Of a stretch of 64,000 bases of DNA, positions 1-9,310 are shown in pieces. Numbering within the stretch: position 1 is the stretch's first letter; every line of letters begins with the position of its first letter. Both the position numbers and the translations under genes were made by a program. Below the pieces are notes generated by a model that was not told where the DNA came from, made no database searches, and saw nothing but the letters and a program-made list of their open reading frames with translations. Origin of the DNA: Alphaproteobacteria bacterium (GTDB lineage: Bacteria > Pseudomonadota > Alphaproteobacteria > Rhodobacterales > Rhodobacteraceae); NCBI GenBank assembly GCA_009908505.1, contig JAAAPD010000014.1, positions 1 to 64,000 on the forward strand. Direction: 5' to 3'.

Positions 1-864
1 GGCATCGACCTGCTGGCCGTCCGGCACCGTTTTGGAGCGCGGCTTTGCCGGGGTGGACGCCTTTGCCTCTTGCTTGGTCACGCCGGTCTTGTCCGCCGGT
101 GCCTTGGTCTTGACTGGCTTGGCCGGGGCCCCGGATGCCTTGCCTTTGGCGGCCGTACCGCGCTTCCAGGGCGTCAGCACCGGCACCTCGGTCCCGTCGA
201 TGCGCTTGACGGTGTCGCCCAGATCATCCGCAATTTGCACGGAAGCGTTGTACTTGTAATGGCCTGATTCAAACTCCTTGAGCGATGTCAGGCCCTTGAG
301 CGGCTCTGCCCCGAAGCGGCCGTTCTGCGGGCCGGGCGTTGGCACCTTGCCGGCGGCAAGCTCGTCGATGATCTCGGCCAGGCGTTCGGCGGTCAGGTCC
401 TCGTAGTAGTCCTTGCCGATCTGGGCCATGGGCGCGTTGGCGCAGGCCCCCAGGCACTCGACCTCTTCCCAGGAAAAGTTGCCATCGGCGGACAGCGTGT
501 GGGGCTTGTCGGCGATCTTTTCGCGGCAGACGCCGACCAGGTCCTCGGCACCGCAGATCATGCAGGACGTGGTGCCGCAGATCTGGATATTGGCAATACG
601 GCCGACGGGCTGCAGCTGGAACATGAAATAGAACGAGGCCACTTCAAGCGCCCGGATATGGGCGAGGTCGAGCATGTCGGCCACGTATTCAATGGCCGGG
701 CGGGACAGCCAGCCCTCTTGTTCCTGGGCCCGCCACAGAAGCGGGATGATCGCGCTGGCCTGGCGGCCCTCGGGATACTTGGTGATCTGCGCCTCGGCCC
801 ATTTCTGGTTGGCGGGCGTGAAAGCAAAGCTTTCGGGCTGGTCATGATGAAGGCGGCGGAGCAT
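1..864 (-). CDS. nuoE: NADH-quinone oxidoreductase subunit E (NuoE), 3' end outside window
   Basis: 24-kDa thioredoxin-like [2Fe-2S] subunit of the peripheral arm of respiratory complex I, next to the NADH-oxidising NuoF. The frame is open from an ATG at 864 to the window edge (288 codons seen, no stop). The four cluster ligands are visible: C96 and C101 in a CGTTSC motif, and C137 and C141 in a CLGAC motif. Residues 1-175 cover the usual NuoE domain. From about residue 225 the protein continues into a low-complexity tail rich in Lys, Ala and Pro, so it is longer than E. coli NuoE (about 166 residues). It is the last visible member of the minus-strand nuo operon and starts 33 bp after the small gene upstream. 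The family call is firm; the tail's full extent and function are unknown. Confidence 0.95.
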   Translation of the reverse strand, partial: MLRRLHHDQPESFAFTPANQKWAEAQITKYPEGRQASAIIPLLWRAQEQEGWLSRPAIEYVADMLDLAHIRALEVASFYFMFQLQPVGRIANIQICGTTSCMICGAEDLVGVCREKIADKPHTLSADGNFSWEEVECLGACANAPMAQIGKDYYEDLTAERLAEIIDELAAGKVPTPGPQNGRFGAEPLKGLTSLKEFESGHYKYNASVQIADDLGDTVKRIDGTEVPVLTPWKRGTAAKGKASGAPAKPVKTKAPADKTGVTKQEAKASTPAKPRSKTVPDGQQVDA

Positions 865-897
865 CGTTTCTTCGTCTTTCGTCGCTGGGGCGCCCGA

Positions 898-1170
898 TCA
901 GGAGCAGGCCTCGTTCGTCAGTTCGGCGGACATGTCGTCGCGCAACATCAACGCGCCGGACACATAGAGCTGTTCAACCACGGCACTCACGTCTTCGGGC
1001 GCGATCCCAGACGCTTCGAGGATGGTCTCGCCGTTTTCGGGCGTGATGACACAGCCGGCCTCCTCGATGGCCGTAATCATGGCCGCCACATCCTCGGGGT
1101 CGGGCTCTTGCTGGGCGATCGCCGGGGCGGCAAGGGCGCACAGGGCGATCGCGGCGGCGACACGGATCAT
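898..1170 (-). CDS. small exported protein of unknown function inside the nuo operon
   Basis: A 90-residue protein with a clear Sec signal: MIRV, a hydrophobic alanine-rich core, and a likely cleavage after AIA at about residue 19. The mature part (about 70 residues) is acidic, has two cysteines (C40 and C89), and reads like a compact helical domain. Its ATG overlaps the nuoD stop codon in an ATGA arrangement, so it should be co-translated with complex I genes. It lies between nuoD and nuoE, a position where Rhodobacter-type nuo operons are known to carry extra unknown reading frames. I do not recognise the family. A periplasmic role near complex I is only inferred from position. Confidence 0.75.
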   Translation of the reverse strand: MIRVAAAIALCALAAPAIAQQEPDPEDVAAMITAIEEAGCVITPENGETILEASGIAPEDVSAVVEQLYVSGALMLRDDMSAELTNEACS

Positions 1171-2390
1171 CGGTCGACCTCGCCGAAAACGATGTCGAGC
1201 GATCCCAGGATGGCCGAGACATCGGCAAGCTGATAGCCCGTTCCAAGATGATCCATGGATTGCAGATGCGCATAGCCCGGCGCCCGGATCTTGGCGCGGT
1301 ACGGTTTGTTGGTGCCGTCGGACACCAGGTAGACGCCGAATTCCCCCTTGGGCGCCTCGACACAGGCATAGACATGCCCCTCGGGCACCTTGAAGCCTTC
1401 GGTGTAAAGCTTGAAGTGATGGATCAACGCCTCCATCGAGGTCTTCATGTCCGACCGCGTGGGCGGGGTCAGCTTGCCGCGGGCCAGCACATCGCCCTGG
1501 TTTTCCGGCTCGCGCAGCTTGGCGCAGGCCTGGCGCATGATATGGGCCGACTGGCGCATCTCTTCCATCCGGCACAGGTAGCGATCATAACAGTCGCCGT
1601 TCTTGCCCACGGGGACCTGGAAGTCGAATTCGTCATAGCATTCATAGGGTTGCGCACGGCGCAGATCCCAGGCCAGGCCCGATCCGCGGACCATGACGCC
1701 GGAATAGGCCCAATCCTGGATGTCCTGCTCGTTGACGATGCCGATATCGACATTGCGCTGCTTGAAGATGCGGTTTTCCGTCAGCAGCTCGTTAATATCG
1801 TCCAGGACCTTGGGGAATTTCTCGGCCCAGGCGTCGATATCGTCGATCAGTTGCGGCGGCAGGTCCTGGTGGACGCCGCCGGGGCGGAAATAGGCCGCAT
1901 GCAGGCGCGCGCCGCAGGCACGTTCATAGAAGATCATCAGGTCTTCGCGCGCTTCGAAACCCCAGAGCGGCGGCGTCAGCGCGCCGACGTCCAGCGCCTG
2001 TGTGGTGACGTTCAGCAGGTGGTTCAGGATGCGGCCGATCTCGCAATACAGAACGCGGATCAGGCTGGCGCGGCGCGGCACCTCGACCCCGGTTAGCTTC
2101 TCGATCGCCAGGCACCACGCATGTTCCTGGTTCATCGTGCCGACATAGTCCAGCCGGTCGAAATAGGGCAGGTTCTGCAGGTAGGTCCGGCTTTCCATCA
2201 GCTTCTCGGTGCCGCGATGCAGCAGGCCGATATGCGGGTCCACCCGTTCGACGATCTCGCCGTCCAGTTCCAGCACCATGCGCAGCACGCCGTGGGCCGC
2301 CGGGTGCTGCGGCCCGAAATTGATGTTGAAATTGCGGATCTTCTGTTCGCCGGTCTGGGCGTCCTCGAAGCCTTTGGTGCCGTCCATCAT
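1167..2390 (-). CDS. nuoD: NADH-quinone oxidoreductase subunit D (NuoD)
   Basis: 49-kDa subunit of complex I. With NuoB it forms the quinone-binding site at the junction of the peripheral and membrane arms, and it descends from the [NiFe]-hydrogenase large subunit. The 407-residue length is normal. The N-terminal [13 protein letters not shown] and HRGTEKLME segments are hallmarks of the family, and the C-terminal [12 protein letters not shown] ending is typical. The start overlaps the nuoC stop (ATGA), and the gene's own stop overlaps the small secreted protein downstream. Nothing in the sequence is unusual. Confidence 0.98.
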   Translation of the reverse strand: MMDGTKGFEDAQTGEQKIRNFNINFGPQHPAAHGVLRMVLELDGEIVERVDPHIGLLHRGTEKLMESRTYLQNLPYFDRLDYVGTMNQEHAWCLAIEKLTGVEVPRRASLIRVLYCEIGRILNHLLNVTTQALDVGALTPPLWGFEAREDLMIFYERACGARLHAAYFRPGGVHQDLPPQLIDDIDAWAEKFPKVLDDINELLTENRIFKQRNVDIGIVNEQDIQDWAYSGVMVRGSGLAWDLRRAQPYECYDEFDFQVPVGKNGDCYDRYLCRMEEMRQSAHIMRQACAKLREPENQGDVLARGKLTPPTRSDMKTSMEALIHHFKLYTEGFKVPEGHVYACVEAPKGEFGVYLVSDGTNKPYRAKIRAPGYAHLQSMDHLGTGYQLADVSAILGSLDIVFGEVDR

Positions 2391-2998
2391 TTCGCCGATC
2401 CTTCGGTCTTTTCATCGCCGGGCAGGATGTAATCCGCGCCTTCCCAGGGCGACATGAAATCGAACTGGCGGTATTCCTGCACCAGGTTGACAGGCTCGTA
2501 GACGACGCGCTTTTCGACTTCGTCATAGCGCACTTCCGTATAGCCCGTGGTCGGGAAGTCTTTGCGCAGGGGATGCCCGCGGAAGCCATAGTCGGTCAGT
2601 ATCCGCCGCAGATCCGGATGGCCCGAGAACAAGATACCGAACATGTCGAAGACCTCGCGCTCGAACCAGTTGGCCGACGGGTGGTTCTCGGTGATCGAGG
2701 CGACCATGTCGTCCTCGTGAATGCCCATGCGCAGGCGGATGCGCTGGTTCTGGTACATGGACAGGAAATGGTAGACCAGGTCGAACCGCTTGGCCCTGCC
2801 GGGATGGTCCACCGCTGTGATGTCGATCAGCGTCGTGAACTTGCAGGTCGCGTCGGTCTTGAGGAACTCGACGAAGCCCTTAAGGCTGGCCGGGGCCACA
2901 TCCACGGTCAGCTCGTCCAGGGTGATTTCCCAGCCAAGGATGCTGTCGCCGCGCTTCAGCTCCAGGTGGGTGCCAAGGTCTTTGAGGGCTTCGGTCAT
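2387..2998 (-). CDS. nuoC: NADH-quinone oxidoreductase subunit C (NuoC)
   Basis: 30-kDa subunit of the complex I peripheral arm, not fused to NuoD as it is in E. coli. The chosen ATG gives 203 residues beginning [10 protein letters not shown] longer frame upstream would run into nuoB and shows no family similarity. Family-typical segments are ERE(V)FDMFGI around residue 115 and the [14 protein letters not shown] stretch, which is the 30-kDa subunit signature. It lies 11 bp downstream of nuoB and overlaps nuoD by 4 bp. Confidence 0.97.
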   Translation of the reverse strand: MTEALKDLGTHLELKRGDSILGWEITLDELTVDVAPASLKGFVEFLKTDATCKFTTLIDITAVDHPGRAKRFDLVYHFLSMYQNQRIRLRMGIHEDDMVASITENHPSANWFEREVFDMFGILFSGHPDLRRILTDYGFRGHPLRKDFPTTGYTEVRYDEVEKRVVYEPVNLVQEYRQFDFMSPWEGADYILPGDEKTEGSAK

Positions 2999-3009
2999 GG
3001 ATTGCGCCT

Positions 3010-3627
3010 TTAGCGGGTGATGGTGCCGGTCCGGCGGATCTTTCGGGCCAGTTGCAGAATGCCGTAAAGCAGCGCCTCTGCGGTCGGCGGGCAACCGGGC
3101 ACGTAGATGTCGACCGGGACGACCCGGTCACAGCCGCGCACGACGGAATAGCTGTAGTGGTAATAGCCGCCGCCATTGGCGCAGGACCCCATGGAGATGA
3201 CGTAGCGGGGCTCCGGCATCTGGTCATAGACCTTGCGCAGGGCCGGGGCCATCTTGTTGGTCAGCGTGCCGGCGACGATCATCACGTCCGATTGGCGCGG
3301 GCTGGCGCGCGGCGCGATGCCGAAGCGTTCGGCGTCATAGCGCGGCATCGAGGTGTGCATCATCTCGACCGCGCAACAGGCCAACCCGAAGGTCATCCAG
3401 TGCAGTGACCCGGTGCGCGCCCAGTTGATCAGGTCCTCGGACGAGGTGACAAGGAACCCCTTGTCCTGCAACTGCTTGTTCAGGTCCTGGGTGGCGACCT
3501 CGGTATCGGCACCGGCGGTATTCGCGCCATAGGGCGCCAAGGCCGAGGGGCCGGATTTCACGCGGGCGCCCTGCTGGCCGTCCCCCTGCACGTCCGTGAC
3601 AAGCGGCTTGTCGTCGCTCACTCCCAT
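3010..3627 (-). CDS. nuoB: NADH-quinone oxidoreductase subunit B (NuoB)
   Basis: 20-kDa subunit carrying the N2 [4Fe-4S] cluster, the last redox centre before ubiquinone. The [10 protein letters not shown] motif supplies the adjacent cysteine pair. The later [15 protein letters not shown] and [12 protein letters not shown] segments supply the other two ligands. I chose the internal ATG giving 205 residues (MGVSDDKP). The alternative ATG seven codons upstream lies deeper in nuoA. The first ~45 residues are a polar extension common in alphaproteobacterial NuoB. The start overlaps the 3' end of nuoA by 10 bp. Confidence 0.97.
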   Translation of the reverse strand: MGVSDDKPLVTDVQGDGQQGARVKSGPSALAPYGANTAGADTEVATQDLNKQLQDKGFLVTSSEDLINWARTGSLHWMTFGLACCAVEMMHTSMPRYDAERFGIAPRASPRQSDVMIVAGTLTNKMAPALRKVYDQMPEPRYVISMGSCANGGGYYHYSYSVVRGCDRVVPVDIYVPGCPPTAEALLYGILQLARKIRRTGTITR

Positions 3628-3983
3628 TCCAGTGCCCCCTTCTTCCATTCATAGGCGAAGCCAACGGTCAGCACCACAAGGAACACCATCATCGACCAGA
3701 ACCCGACCATGCTGATGTCCTGGAACGCCACGGCCCAGGGGAACAGGAACGCCACCTCGAGGTCGAAAATGATGAACAGGATCGAGACCAGGTAGAAACG
3801 CACGTCGAACTTCATGCGGGCATCGTCGAATGCGTTGAAGCCGCATTCATAGGCGCTGACCTTCTCCGGGTCCGGGTTGCGAACCGCCAGCACCACGGCG
3901 GCCAGCACAAGGACGAGGCCGATGCCGATTGCCAGGCCCAGGAAAATGATGATGGGCAGGTATTCCCTGAGAAACTCTTCCAC
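3618..3983 (-). CDS. nuoA: NADH-quinone oxidoreductase subunit A (NuoA)
   Basis: Small membrane subunit (121 residues, normal length) of complex I near the quinone chamber. Three hydrophobic segments are visible at about residues 10-34, 63-83 and 91-110. The conserved loop between the first two contains [12 protein letters not shown], with the cysteine typical of the family. This is the first gene of the minus-strand operon. The 148 bp upstream, to the globin gene, should hold its promoter, but I cannot pick hexamers with confidence. Confidence 0.97.
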   Translation of the reverse strand: MEEFLREYLPIIIFLGLAIGIGLVLVLAAVVLAVRNPDPEKVSAYECGFNAFDDARMKFDVRFYLVSILFIIFDLEVAFLFPWAVAFQDISMVGFWSMMVFLVVLTVGFAYEWKKGALEWE

Positions 3984-4131
3984 GTGGCGGCTCCCTTAGG
4001 CGTGGGCGGGGCGGCGCAATAGCGGCTCGCCCGCTGCGATTGCCCCCTCATGTATCCCTGTGACCCAGAGGGGTCAACGCCATCGCCGGCGAAAGTTTGC
4101 GCGCAACACCCCCGCGCGGGGCGGTGTCGCG

Positions 4132-4578
4132 CTATCCGGGACCAGCCCGGCGCGCCCCGTCCAGCATCGAGGCGCTGACGCCCTTGATCAACCGCCGCCA
4201 GGCCCGTTCGCTGCGCGGCCCCCAACTGGCGCCCGATGCCCGGGCCAGCGCCGCGATCAGCGCCTCGGTCACGGCCGCGTAGTTCGCGGTCTCGACGCCT
4301 TTTGCCCGATGCAGCGCGCCCAGTTCCATCAGGTCGCGATGCAGCGCCTCGCGCTGGTCCAACTGGGCGACGGCAGAACTGAGCGTTTGGGCCAGCTTGG
4401 CGACCTGTGGCCCCATATCCTCGGAAAACAGGGCGCGCAGGTGGGGAGAGTTTTGGAAAAGGGTGTCATAGAAATCGGCCGCCAAAGGGACGAGGTCCAT
4501 CGAGACCTGTTCGAAACTGTTCCGAACAAGGCGCATATCGGAATCGGTGAGGGCAAGGCAGGGCGCGTGACGTGTCAT
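4132..4578 (-). CDS. single-domain globin
   Basis: 148-residue haem protein of the bacterial globin (flavohaemoglobin-like) family without a reductase domain. Recognisable are the helix-A region TDSDMRLVRNSFEQV, the B/C region with AADFYDTLFQNSPHLRALF, and the E-to-F region ending in a candidate proximal histidine (LHRDLMELGALHRAKGV). Such proteins bind O2 or NO, but the physiological role here is not shown. Met1 gives a 14-residue leader before the globin fold, and an internal ATG at codon 15 is an alternative start. It stands alone between nuoA and the leucine-degradation operon, and a 19-bp inverted repeat lies just upstream (4597-4615). Confidence 0.8.
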   Translation of the reverse strand: MTRHAPCLALTDSDMRLVRNSFEQVSMDLVPLAADFYDTLFQNSPHLRALFSEDMGPQVAKLAQTLSSAVAQLDQREALHRDLMELGALHRAKGVETANYAAVTEALIAALARASGASWGPRSERAWRRLIKGVSASMLDGARRAGPG

Positions 4579-4596
4579 TGCTGGCAGGATCCGGCG

Positions 4597-4615
4597 AAAT
4601 CCTTGCCGAGGATTT
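4597..4615. promoter_or_regulatory. perfect 7-bp inverted repeat, candidate operator or terminator
   Basis: AAATCCT - TGCCG - AGGATTT. It lies 18 bp before the globin start codon and 6 bp after the liuC stop. As RNA from the liuC side it would fold but lacks a following U-run, so an operator for the globin gene is equally possible. Function is inferred. Confidence 0.4.
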
Positions 4616-4621
4616 AACCGA

Positions 4622-5413
4622 TCACGACTTGGCCCATTCCGCCGGCCGTTTTTCGAAGAAGGCCGCGATGCCCTCGGTCACCTCGCCGCTTTCCCAACGC
4701 CCTACCAGCGCCTCGATCGAGGCCTCGATGACCGCCGCATCCGGCGCGCTGCCCAGGCGCAGGGCCAGGCCCTTGGCATCGGCAACCGCCCCCGGCGCGC
4801 AGCACAGGTAGGGGGCCACCTCGGCCTCGACGGCGGCGTCCAGCGCCTCGGCGGCCACGACGCGCGAGACGATGCCCAGCCGTTCGGCCTCGGCCGCATC
4901 GAACAGGCGCGAGGACATGAAAACCTGCCGCGCCCGCCCCTCGCCCATGCGGGCGATGACGTAGGGGCCGATGGTCGCCGGGGTCAGGCCCAGCCGGGTT
5001 TCGGTCAACCCGAAACGCGCCCCGTCCACCGCGACGACCGTGTCACAGACACAGGCCATGCCGACCCCGCCGCCGAAGGCATTGCCGTGAACCCGCCCGA
5101 TCAGCGGCTTCGGCACGGTGTTTAGCGCGCCCAGCATGCCGGCCAGCTTGCGCGCCGCGGCCGCACGGGCGGCGGCGTCCGCCTCGACCTGTAGCTTCAT
5201 CCACCCCAGGTCGCCGCCCGCACAGAACGTCTTGCCGCGCGCGGCCAGCACCACCACGCGCACCGTTTCATCACCGCCCAGCGCCTCGGCGGCTGTCGTG
5301 ATCTCCTCGATCATCTGCGCCGACAGGGCGTTGTGTTTCCCGGGCCGGTCGAGCCAGAGGGTCGCGACACCGCGCGGATCCGTCTCGATGGTAAGGGTGT
5401 CGTAATCGCTCAT
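4622..5413 (-). CDS. liuC: enoyl-CoA hydratase, probable methylglutaconyl-CoA hydratase
   Basis: 263-residue crotonase-fold enzyme, expected to hydrate 3-methylglutaconyl-CoA to HMG-CoA in leucine breakdown. The oxyanion-hole segments AARGKTFCAGGDLGWM and HGNAFGGGVGMACVCD are present, and the LTETRLGLTPATIGPYV stretch carries the crotonase glutamate region. I chose the ATG (MSDYDTL) that overlaps the HMG-CoA lyase stop by 4 bp. A longer frame upstream lies inside that gene. Substrate assignment rests on the neighbours: HMG-CoA lyase, methylcrotonyl-CoA carboxylase and isovaleryl-CoA dehydrogenase in the same operon. It is the last gene of the operon. Confidence 0.88.
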   Translation of the reverse strand: MSDYDTLTIETDPRGVATLWLDRPGKHNALSAQMIEEITTAAEALGGDETVRVVVLAARGKTFCAGGDLGWMKLQVEADAAARAAAARKLAGMLGALNTVPKPLIGRVHGNAFGGGVGMACVCDTVVAVDGARFGLTETRLGLTPATIGPYVIARMGEGRARQVFMSSRLFDAAEAERLGIVSRVVAAEALDAAVEAEVAPYLCCAPGAVADAKGLALRLGSAPDAAVIEASIEALVGRWESGEVTEGIAAFFEKRPAEWAKS

Positions 5414-6267
5414 GCCGTCCCTTTCATGCCCCGCGTGAATGCCGCGGCCTTGTCCAGGGCCACAGGGTCCAACCCGGACTCGTAGCCCAGCGCGGCCAGC
5501 CGGGCCTGCACCGCGCCCGTTGCCACGTTGCCCGAGGCGCCGGGCGCATAGGGGCACCCGCCCAGCCCCGCGATGGCGGCGTCGAAGACCCGCAGGCCGC
5601 GGTCCAGCGCCGCCTCGATATTGTCAAGAGCCCGCCCGCTGGTGTCGTGGAAATGGCCCGCCAGAATCGTCGCGGGCGCCTCGTCCAGCACCGCGTCCAG
5701 CATCGCGTCGATCCGGTCTGGCGTACCCTGCCCGATCGTGTCGCCGAGGGAAATCTCGTAGCAGCCCATGGCGCGCAGCGCGGCCACGACGCGGGCCACC
5801 TGTCTCGGCGGCACTGGTCCGTCATAGGGGCAGTCCGTCACGCAGGACACGTAGCCGCGCACCGGCACACCCGCCTCTTGCGCGGCGCGGGCCACGGGGG
5901 CGAAACGATCCAGGCTTTCCGCGATGCTGGCGTTGATATTGGCCTTGGAAAACCCTTCCGATGCCGACCCGAACACCGCCACCTCATCCGCCCCGGCGGT
6001 CAGTGCATCCTCAAGCCCGCGCATGTTGGGGGTCAGCGCGGCATAGCGAACGCCGGGCGCCCGGGTGATCCCGGCCAGCACCTCGGCGCTGTTGGCCATT
6101 TGCGGCACCCATTTCGGGCTGACGAAACTGCCGCATTCGATGCGCCGAAACCCGCAGGCCGACAAAAGGTCGACCAGCGCGATCTTCTCGGCCACCGAAA
6201 CATGGCGCGGGTCGTTCTGCAGGCCGTCGCGTGGGCCGACCTCGAATATCTCGACGCGCTCAGCCAC
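5410..6267 (-). CDS. mvaB: hydroxymethylglutaryl-CoA lyase
   Basis: Cleaves HMG-CoA to acetyl-CoA and acetoacetate, the final step of leucine degradation. The TIM-barrel start EIFEVGPRDGLQND carries the catalytic Arg-Asp region, HFHDTSG carries metal-binding histidines, and GLGGCPYAPGASGNVAT is the lyase signature with its active-site cysteine. I prefer the GTG at 6265-6267 (285 residues, beginning VAERVEIFE). It gives a start where the family fold begins and only an 8-bp overlap with the GST gene. An ATG at 6303 would add 12 residues and a 44-bp overlap. The operon continues into liuC by an ATGA overlap. Confidence 0.93.
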   Translation of the reverse strand: MAERVEIFEVGPRDGLQNDPRHVSVAEKIALVDLLSACGFRRIECGSFVSPKWVPQMANSAEVLAGITRAPGVRYAALTPNMRGLEDALTAGADEVAVFGSASEGFSKANINASIAESLDRFAPVARAAQEAGVPVRGYVSCVTDCPYDGPVPPRQVARVVAALRAMGCYEISLGDTIGQGTPDRIDAMLDAVLDEAPATILAGHFHDTSGRALDNIEAALDRGLRVFDAAIAGLGGCPYAPGASGNVATGAVQARLAALGYESGLDPVALDKAAAFTRGMKGTA

Positions 6268-6940
6268 GCGGGCCCTTCCAGGGCGGATAGAAATCTCGGG
6301 CATAAAGCCGGTTGCCCTCGTCCTCGGGCGGCAGGGATTTCTTGAAATCCTCGCGTTCCGTGATCCGCTGGTACCACTTGGCCAGTTCGGGATAGCCGTC
6401 CAGCTTCACGAAGTGCTGCCCCATGTAGACGGCCTGTCCCACCCCGATATCGGCCGCCGAAAAGCCCGAGGTCAGGATGTAGTCACGATTCTCAACGGGG
6501 GTCGACAGGCGGCCCTCGATCACCTCGTAGCATTTCGCCAGGCGCCGCGCTTCCAGCTTCATCACCGTGGGCGAGCGCATGCTGTCCTCGAAAATGGCGA
6601 TGTGCTGCTGGGTCAGGGCGGCGGTGTGCTGGGTGATCGTTTCCGCGAAATGGATCCAGACCAGCCAGTCCATCCGGTCAAGGTCGCCCGGGGGACGGCC
6701 CATCCCGGCATCCGGAAAGGCCTCGCACAAGTATTCGGCGATGGCGCCCGTCTCGGTCATCACCTCGCCCTCGATCTCCAGCGCGGGCACGCGGCCCAGC
6801 GGGTTGAGCGTGCGATAGGCATCCGTGCGCAACGTGTCGTCGAACGGATAGAGAACCAGGTCGAAATCGACCTCCAGCTCGTGCAGCAGCCAGAGCGTGC
6901 GCATCGAGCGGGTCTGGTGACAGTGATGCAGGCGGATCAT
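6260..6940 (-). CDS. glutathione S-transferase family protein
   Basis: 226-residue cytosolic GST fold. The N-terminal thioredoxin-like domain has a cis-Pro segment (GRVPALEIEG) and a TETGAIAEYL glutathione-binding motif, followed by an all-helical C-terminal domain from about residue 90. I chose the ATG (MIRLHHCHQT) that overlaps the mccA stop by 4 bp. It sits between mccA and HMG-CoA lyase, so it is co-expressed with leucine catabolism. Such GSTs may detoxify reactive acyl-CoA or aldehyde by-products, but that role is inferred from position only. Confidence 0.88.
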   Translation of the reverse strand: MIRLHHCHQTRSMRTLWLLHELEVDFDLVLYPFDDTLRTDAYRTLNPLGRVPALEIEGEVMTETGAIAEYLCEAFPDAGMGRPPGDLDRMDWLVWIHFAETITQHTAALTQQHIAIFEDSMRSPTVMKLEARRLAKCYEVIEGRLSTPVENRDYILTSGFSAADIGVGQAVYMGQHFVKLDGYPELAKWYQRITEREDFKKSLPPEDEGNRLYARDFYPPWKGPRG

Positions 6941-8847
6941 GTTTCGGCCTTCTCCAGTTCGATCAGTGGGGTCCCGGCGGCGACCTGTGCCCCAGCCTGC
7001 ACGGCGATGCGGGCGATGCAACCGTCGCGCGGGGCGCGCAGGACATGTTCCATCTTCATCGCCTCCAGCACGGCAAGGCGGTCGCCCGCAGCCACCAGCT
7101 GGCCCTCGGCCACGGCCATTTCCCGCAAAAGGCCCGGCATCGGCGCCTCGATCGTGTCGCCATGGGCCCCGGCAAAGGCCGCCCGTTCCAGCAGATCGAC
7201 CTGGGTGATCTCGTGGGTGGCCTCGGCAAAGACCGTGACCGCGTTGCCATGCCGCAGGGCCGGCCAGGCCGCCTGCCCGTCGAACCGCCAGGCGCCGCCC
7301 TGCCGGGCCGCGCGCACCTGCTGGTCGGCGACGATCACGCGGGCGCTGTCCGCCCCCTCCATGATCAGGGTGCAAGGCCCCGCGCTGGTCTCGATCCGGC
7401 GGCGCAGCGGCGCCCAGAGCGTGAACCCCTGCCCCGGGTCTGCCAGCATCAGCACCGCTTGGGCGATCACCTGCGGGCCGGGCGCGGGGGCCTCGGTCAG
7501 GGTGTCGATGTCACGGGCGATCAACCCGGTATCGACATCGCCGGCCGCAAAGCCCGCGTGCAGGGCCAATGCCTTCAGGAAAGCAAGGTTCGTGACGGTC
7601 CCGGCCACCTGTGTGCGGGACAACCCGCGCACAAGCGCGGCAAGCGCGCTGTCCCGGTCGGCGCCATGCGCCACCAGCTTGGCGATCATCGGGTCGTAAT
7701 AGGGGGTGAGTTCGTCGCCCGCGTCAACACCGCTGTCAGCGCGCACGCCCTCGGGAAAGACCAGATGCGCCAGCCGCCCCGTGGCGGGCAGAAAGCCGGC
7801 CGGAACGTCCTCGGCATAGAGCCGCGCCTCGAAGGCGTGACCGGATAGCGCCAGGTCATCCTGCGCGGCGGGCAACCGCTCGCCCGCGGCCACGCGCAAC
7901 TGCCAGTCCACCAGGTCCACCCCGGTGACCAGTTCGGTGACCGGGTGTTCCACCTGAAGGCGTGTATTCATTTCCATGAACCAGAACCCGTCGGTGCGCA
8001 GCCCGCCTGCGGCATCGACGATGAATTCCACCGTGCCCGCCCCCTTGTAGCCGATCGCCTCGGCCGCGCGGACGGCGGCGGCGCCCATGGCGCTGCGCAC
8101 TTCCGTGGTCATGCCCGGCGCGGGGGCTTCCTCGATCACCTTCTGGTGGCGGCGCTGCAGGGAACAGTCGCGTTCGAACAGGTGCACCGCCCGTTCGCCG
8201 TCGCCGAAAACCTGCACCTCGATATGGCGCGGGGTCTCGATGTATTTCTCGATCAGCATGTCGGTATTGCCGAAGGCCGCCCCGGCCTCGGCCCGGGCGC
8301 TGGCCAGCGCCTCGTCGAACACGGGCGCGTTTGCGACGATCCGCATCCCCTTGCCACCGCCGCCCGCCACGGCCTTGAGCATCACCGGATAGCCAACGCG
8401 CGCGGCTTCATCCCGCAGCCGGGCATCCGATTGGTCACTGCCATGGTAGCCCGGCACGACGGGCACGCCCGCCTCCGCCATCAGGGCCTTGGCGCGATCC
8501 TTGAGGCCCATGGCCCGGATCGCCTGCGCCGACGGGCCGACAAAGACCAGCCCGGCCGCCTCGACCGCCTCGACGAAATCGGGGTTTTCCGACAGGAAGC
8601 CATAGCCGGGATGGATCGCGCCCGCCCCGGTTTCTAGGGCGGCGGCGATGATGCGGTCGCCGCGCAGGTAGCTTTCGACCGGTGCGGCCCCGCCGATCCG
8701 CACCGCGGTATCGGCCAGGCGCACATGCAGCGCGTCGCGGTCGGCATCGGAATACACCGCCACGCAGCGCAGGCGGCGGGCCTGGGCCGAGCGGATGACA
8801 CGGCAGGCGATCTCGCCCCGGTTGGCGATCAGAAGCGTGTCGAACAT
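6937..8847 (-). CDS. mccA: 3-methylcrotonyl-CoA carboxylase, biotin-carrying (alpha) subunit
   Basis: 636 residues joining biotin carboxylase, a linker domain and a biotinyl domain. The N-terminus LLIANRGEIACRVIRSA and the ATP-grasp loop AGGGGKGMRIV identify the biotin carboxylase part (to about residue 445). EAMKME near residue 597 is the biotinylation site. It carboxylates its biotin with bicarbonate and ATP, and MccB then transfers the carboxyl to 3-methylcrotonyl-CoA. The ATG giving MFDTLLIANRG is the family start; the longer upstream frame lies in the neighbouring gene. Pairing with the MccB-type subunit and leucine genes favours methylcrotonyl-CoA over propionyl- or acetyl-CoA as substrate. 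Confidence 0.95.
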   Translation of the reverse strand: MFDTLLIANRGEIACRVIRSAQARRLRCVAVYSDADRDALHVRLADTAVRIGGAAPVESYLRGDRIIAAALETGAGAIHPGYGFLSENPDFVEAVEAAGLVFVGPSAQAIRAMGLKDRAKALMAEAGVPVVPGYHGSDQSDARLRDEAARVGYPVMLKAVAGGGGKGMRIVANAPVFDEALASARAEAGAAFGNTDMLIEKYIETPRHIEVQVFGDGERAVHLFERDCSLQRRHQKVIEEAPAPGMTTEVRSAMGAAAVRAAEAIGYKGAGTVEFIVDAAGGLRTDGFWFMEMNTRLQVEHPVTELVTGVDLVDWQLRVAAGERLPAAQDDLALSGHAFEARLYAEDVPAGFLPATGRLAHLVFPEGVRADSGVDAGDELTPYYDPMIAKLVAHGADRDSALAALVRGLSRTQVAGTVTNLAFLKALALHAGFAAGDVDTGLIARDIDTLTEAPAPGPQVIAQAVLMLADPGQGFTLWAPLRRRIETSAGPCTLIMEGADSARVIVADQQVRAARQGGAWRFDGQAAWPALRHGNAVTVFAEATHEITQVDLLERAAFAGAHGDTIEAPMPGLLREMAVAEGQLVAAGDRLAVLEAMKMEHVLRAPRDGCIARIAVQAGAQVAAGTPLIELEKAET

Positions 8848-8851
8848 GGCG

Positions 8852-9310
8852 CTACTCTCCGTCCTTGTCCCCGTCCAGCACCGAGTATTTCCGGTAGCGA
8901 TGGCGGTAGATGAAATTCGGCCGATCGCCTTCGACCAGGTAGAAGATGATGGCCACCGACGCGATCCCGTCGAACAGCAGCAGCAGGTCGGGATCGGCCC
9001 CCACGTTGCGCACGAAGGCATAGAGGTTGAATCCCGCCATCACCAACGTCACCACCACAGCCCAAGGCATCCGCGCCCAAAGGCCCAGCCCGGCCAGGAT
9101 CGGCAACACACCGCCCAGCACGATCACCCCCGCCGCGTATCCCGCGCCCCAAAAGACCCACAGCTTGAACAGGCCGATCGCCACGAGATAGCCGGCGATG
9201 ACCCGCAGCGCGAGAGTGAGCTGCCCCTTGGGATGGGCGCGCGCGGTTTCGGGGTCGACATGAACCCAGGGTATGCCGGAATAGGTGTCGGGCTTTTCGT
9301 CGTCGCTCAT
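8852..9310 (-). CDS. small integral membrane protein of unknown function
   Basis: 152 residues. A polar N-terminus (MSDDEKPDTYSGIPWVHVDP) is followed by about four hydrophobic segments (roughly 38-60, 62-82, 85-103 and 108-128), then a basic C-terminal tail (YRHRYRKYS). The ATG chosen overlaps the upstream nuclease stop by 4 bp. It is sandwiched between the nuclease and mccA genes, so it is co-transcribed with leucine catabolism, yet nothing in it points to that pathway. I do not recognise the family. Confidence 0.7.
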   Translation of the reverse strand: MSDDEKPDTYSGIPWVHVDPETARAHPKGQLTLALRVIAGYLVAIGLFKLWVFWGAGYAAGVIVLGGVLPILAGLGLWARMPWAVVVTLVMAGFNLYAFVRNVGADPDLLLLFDGIASVAIIFYLVEGDRPNFIYRHRYRKYSVLDGDKDGE

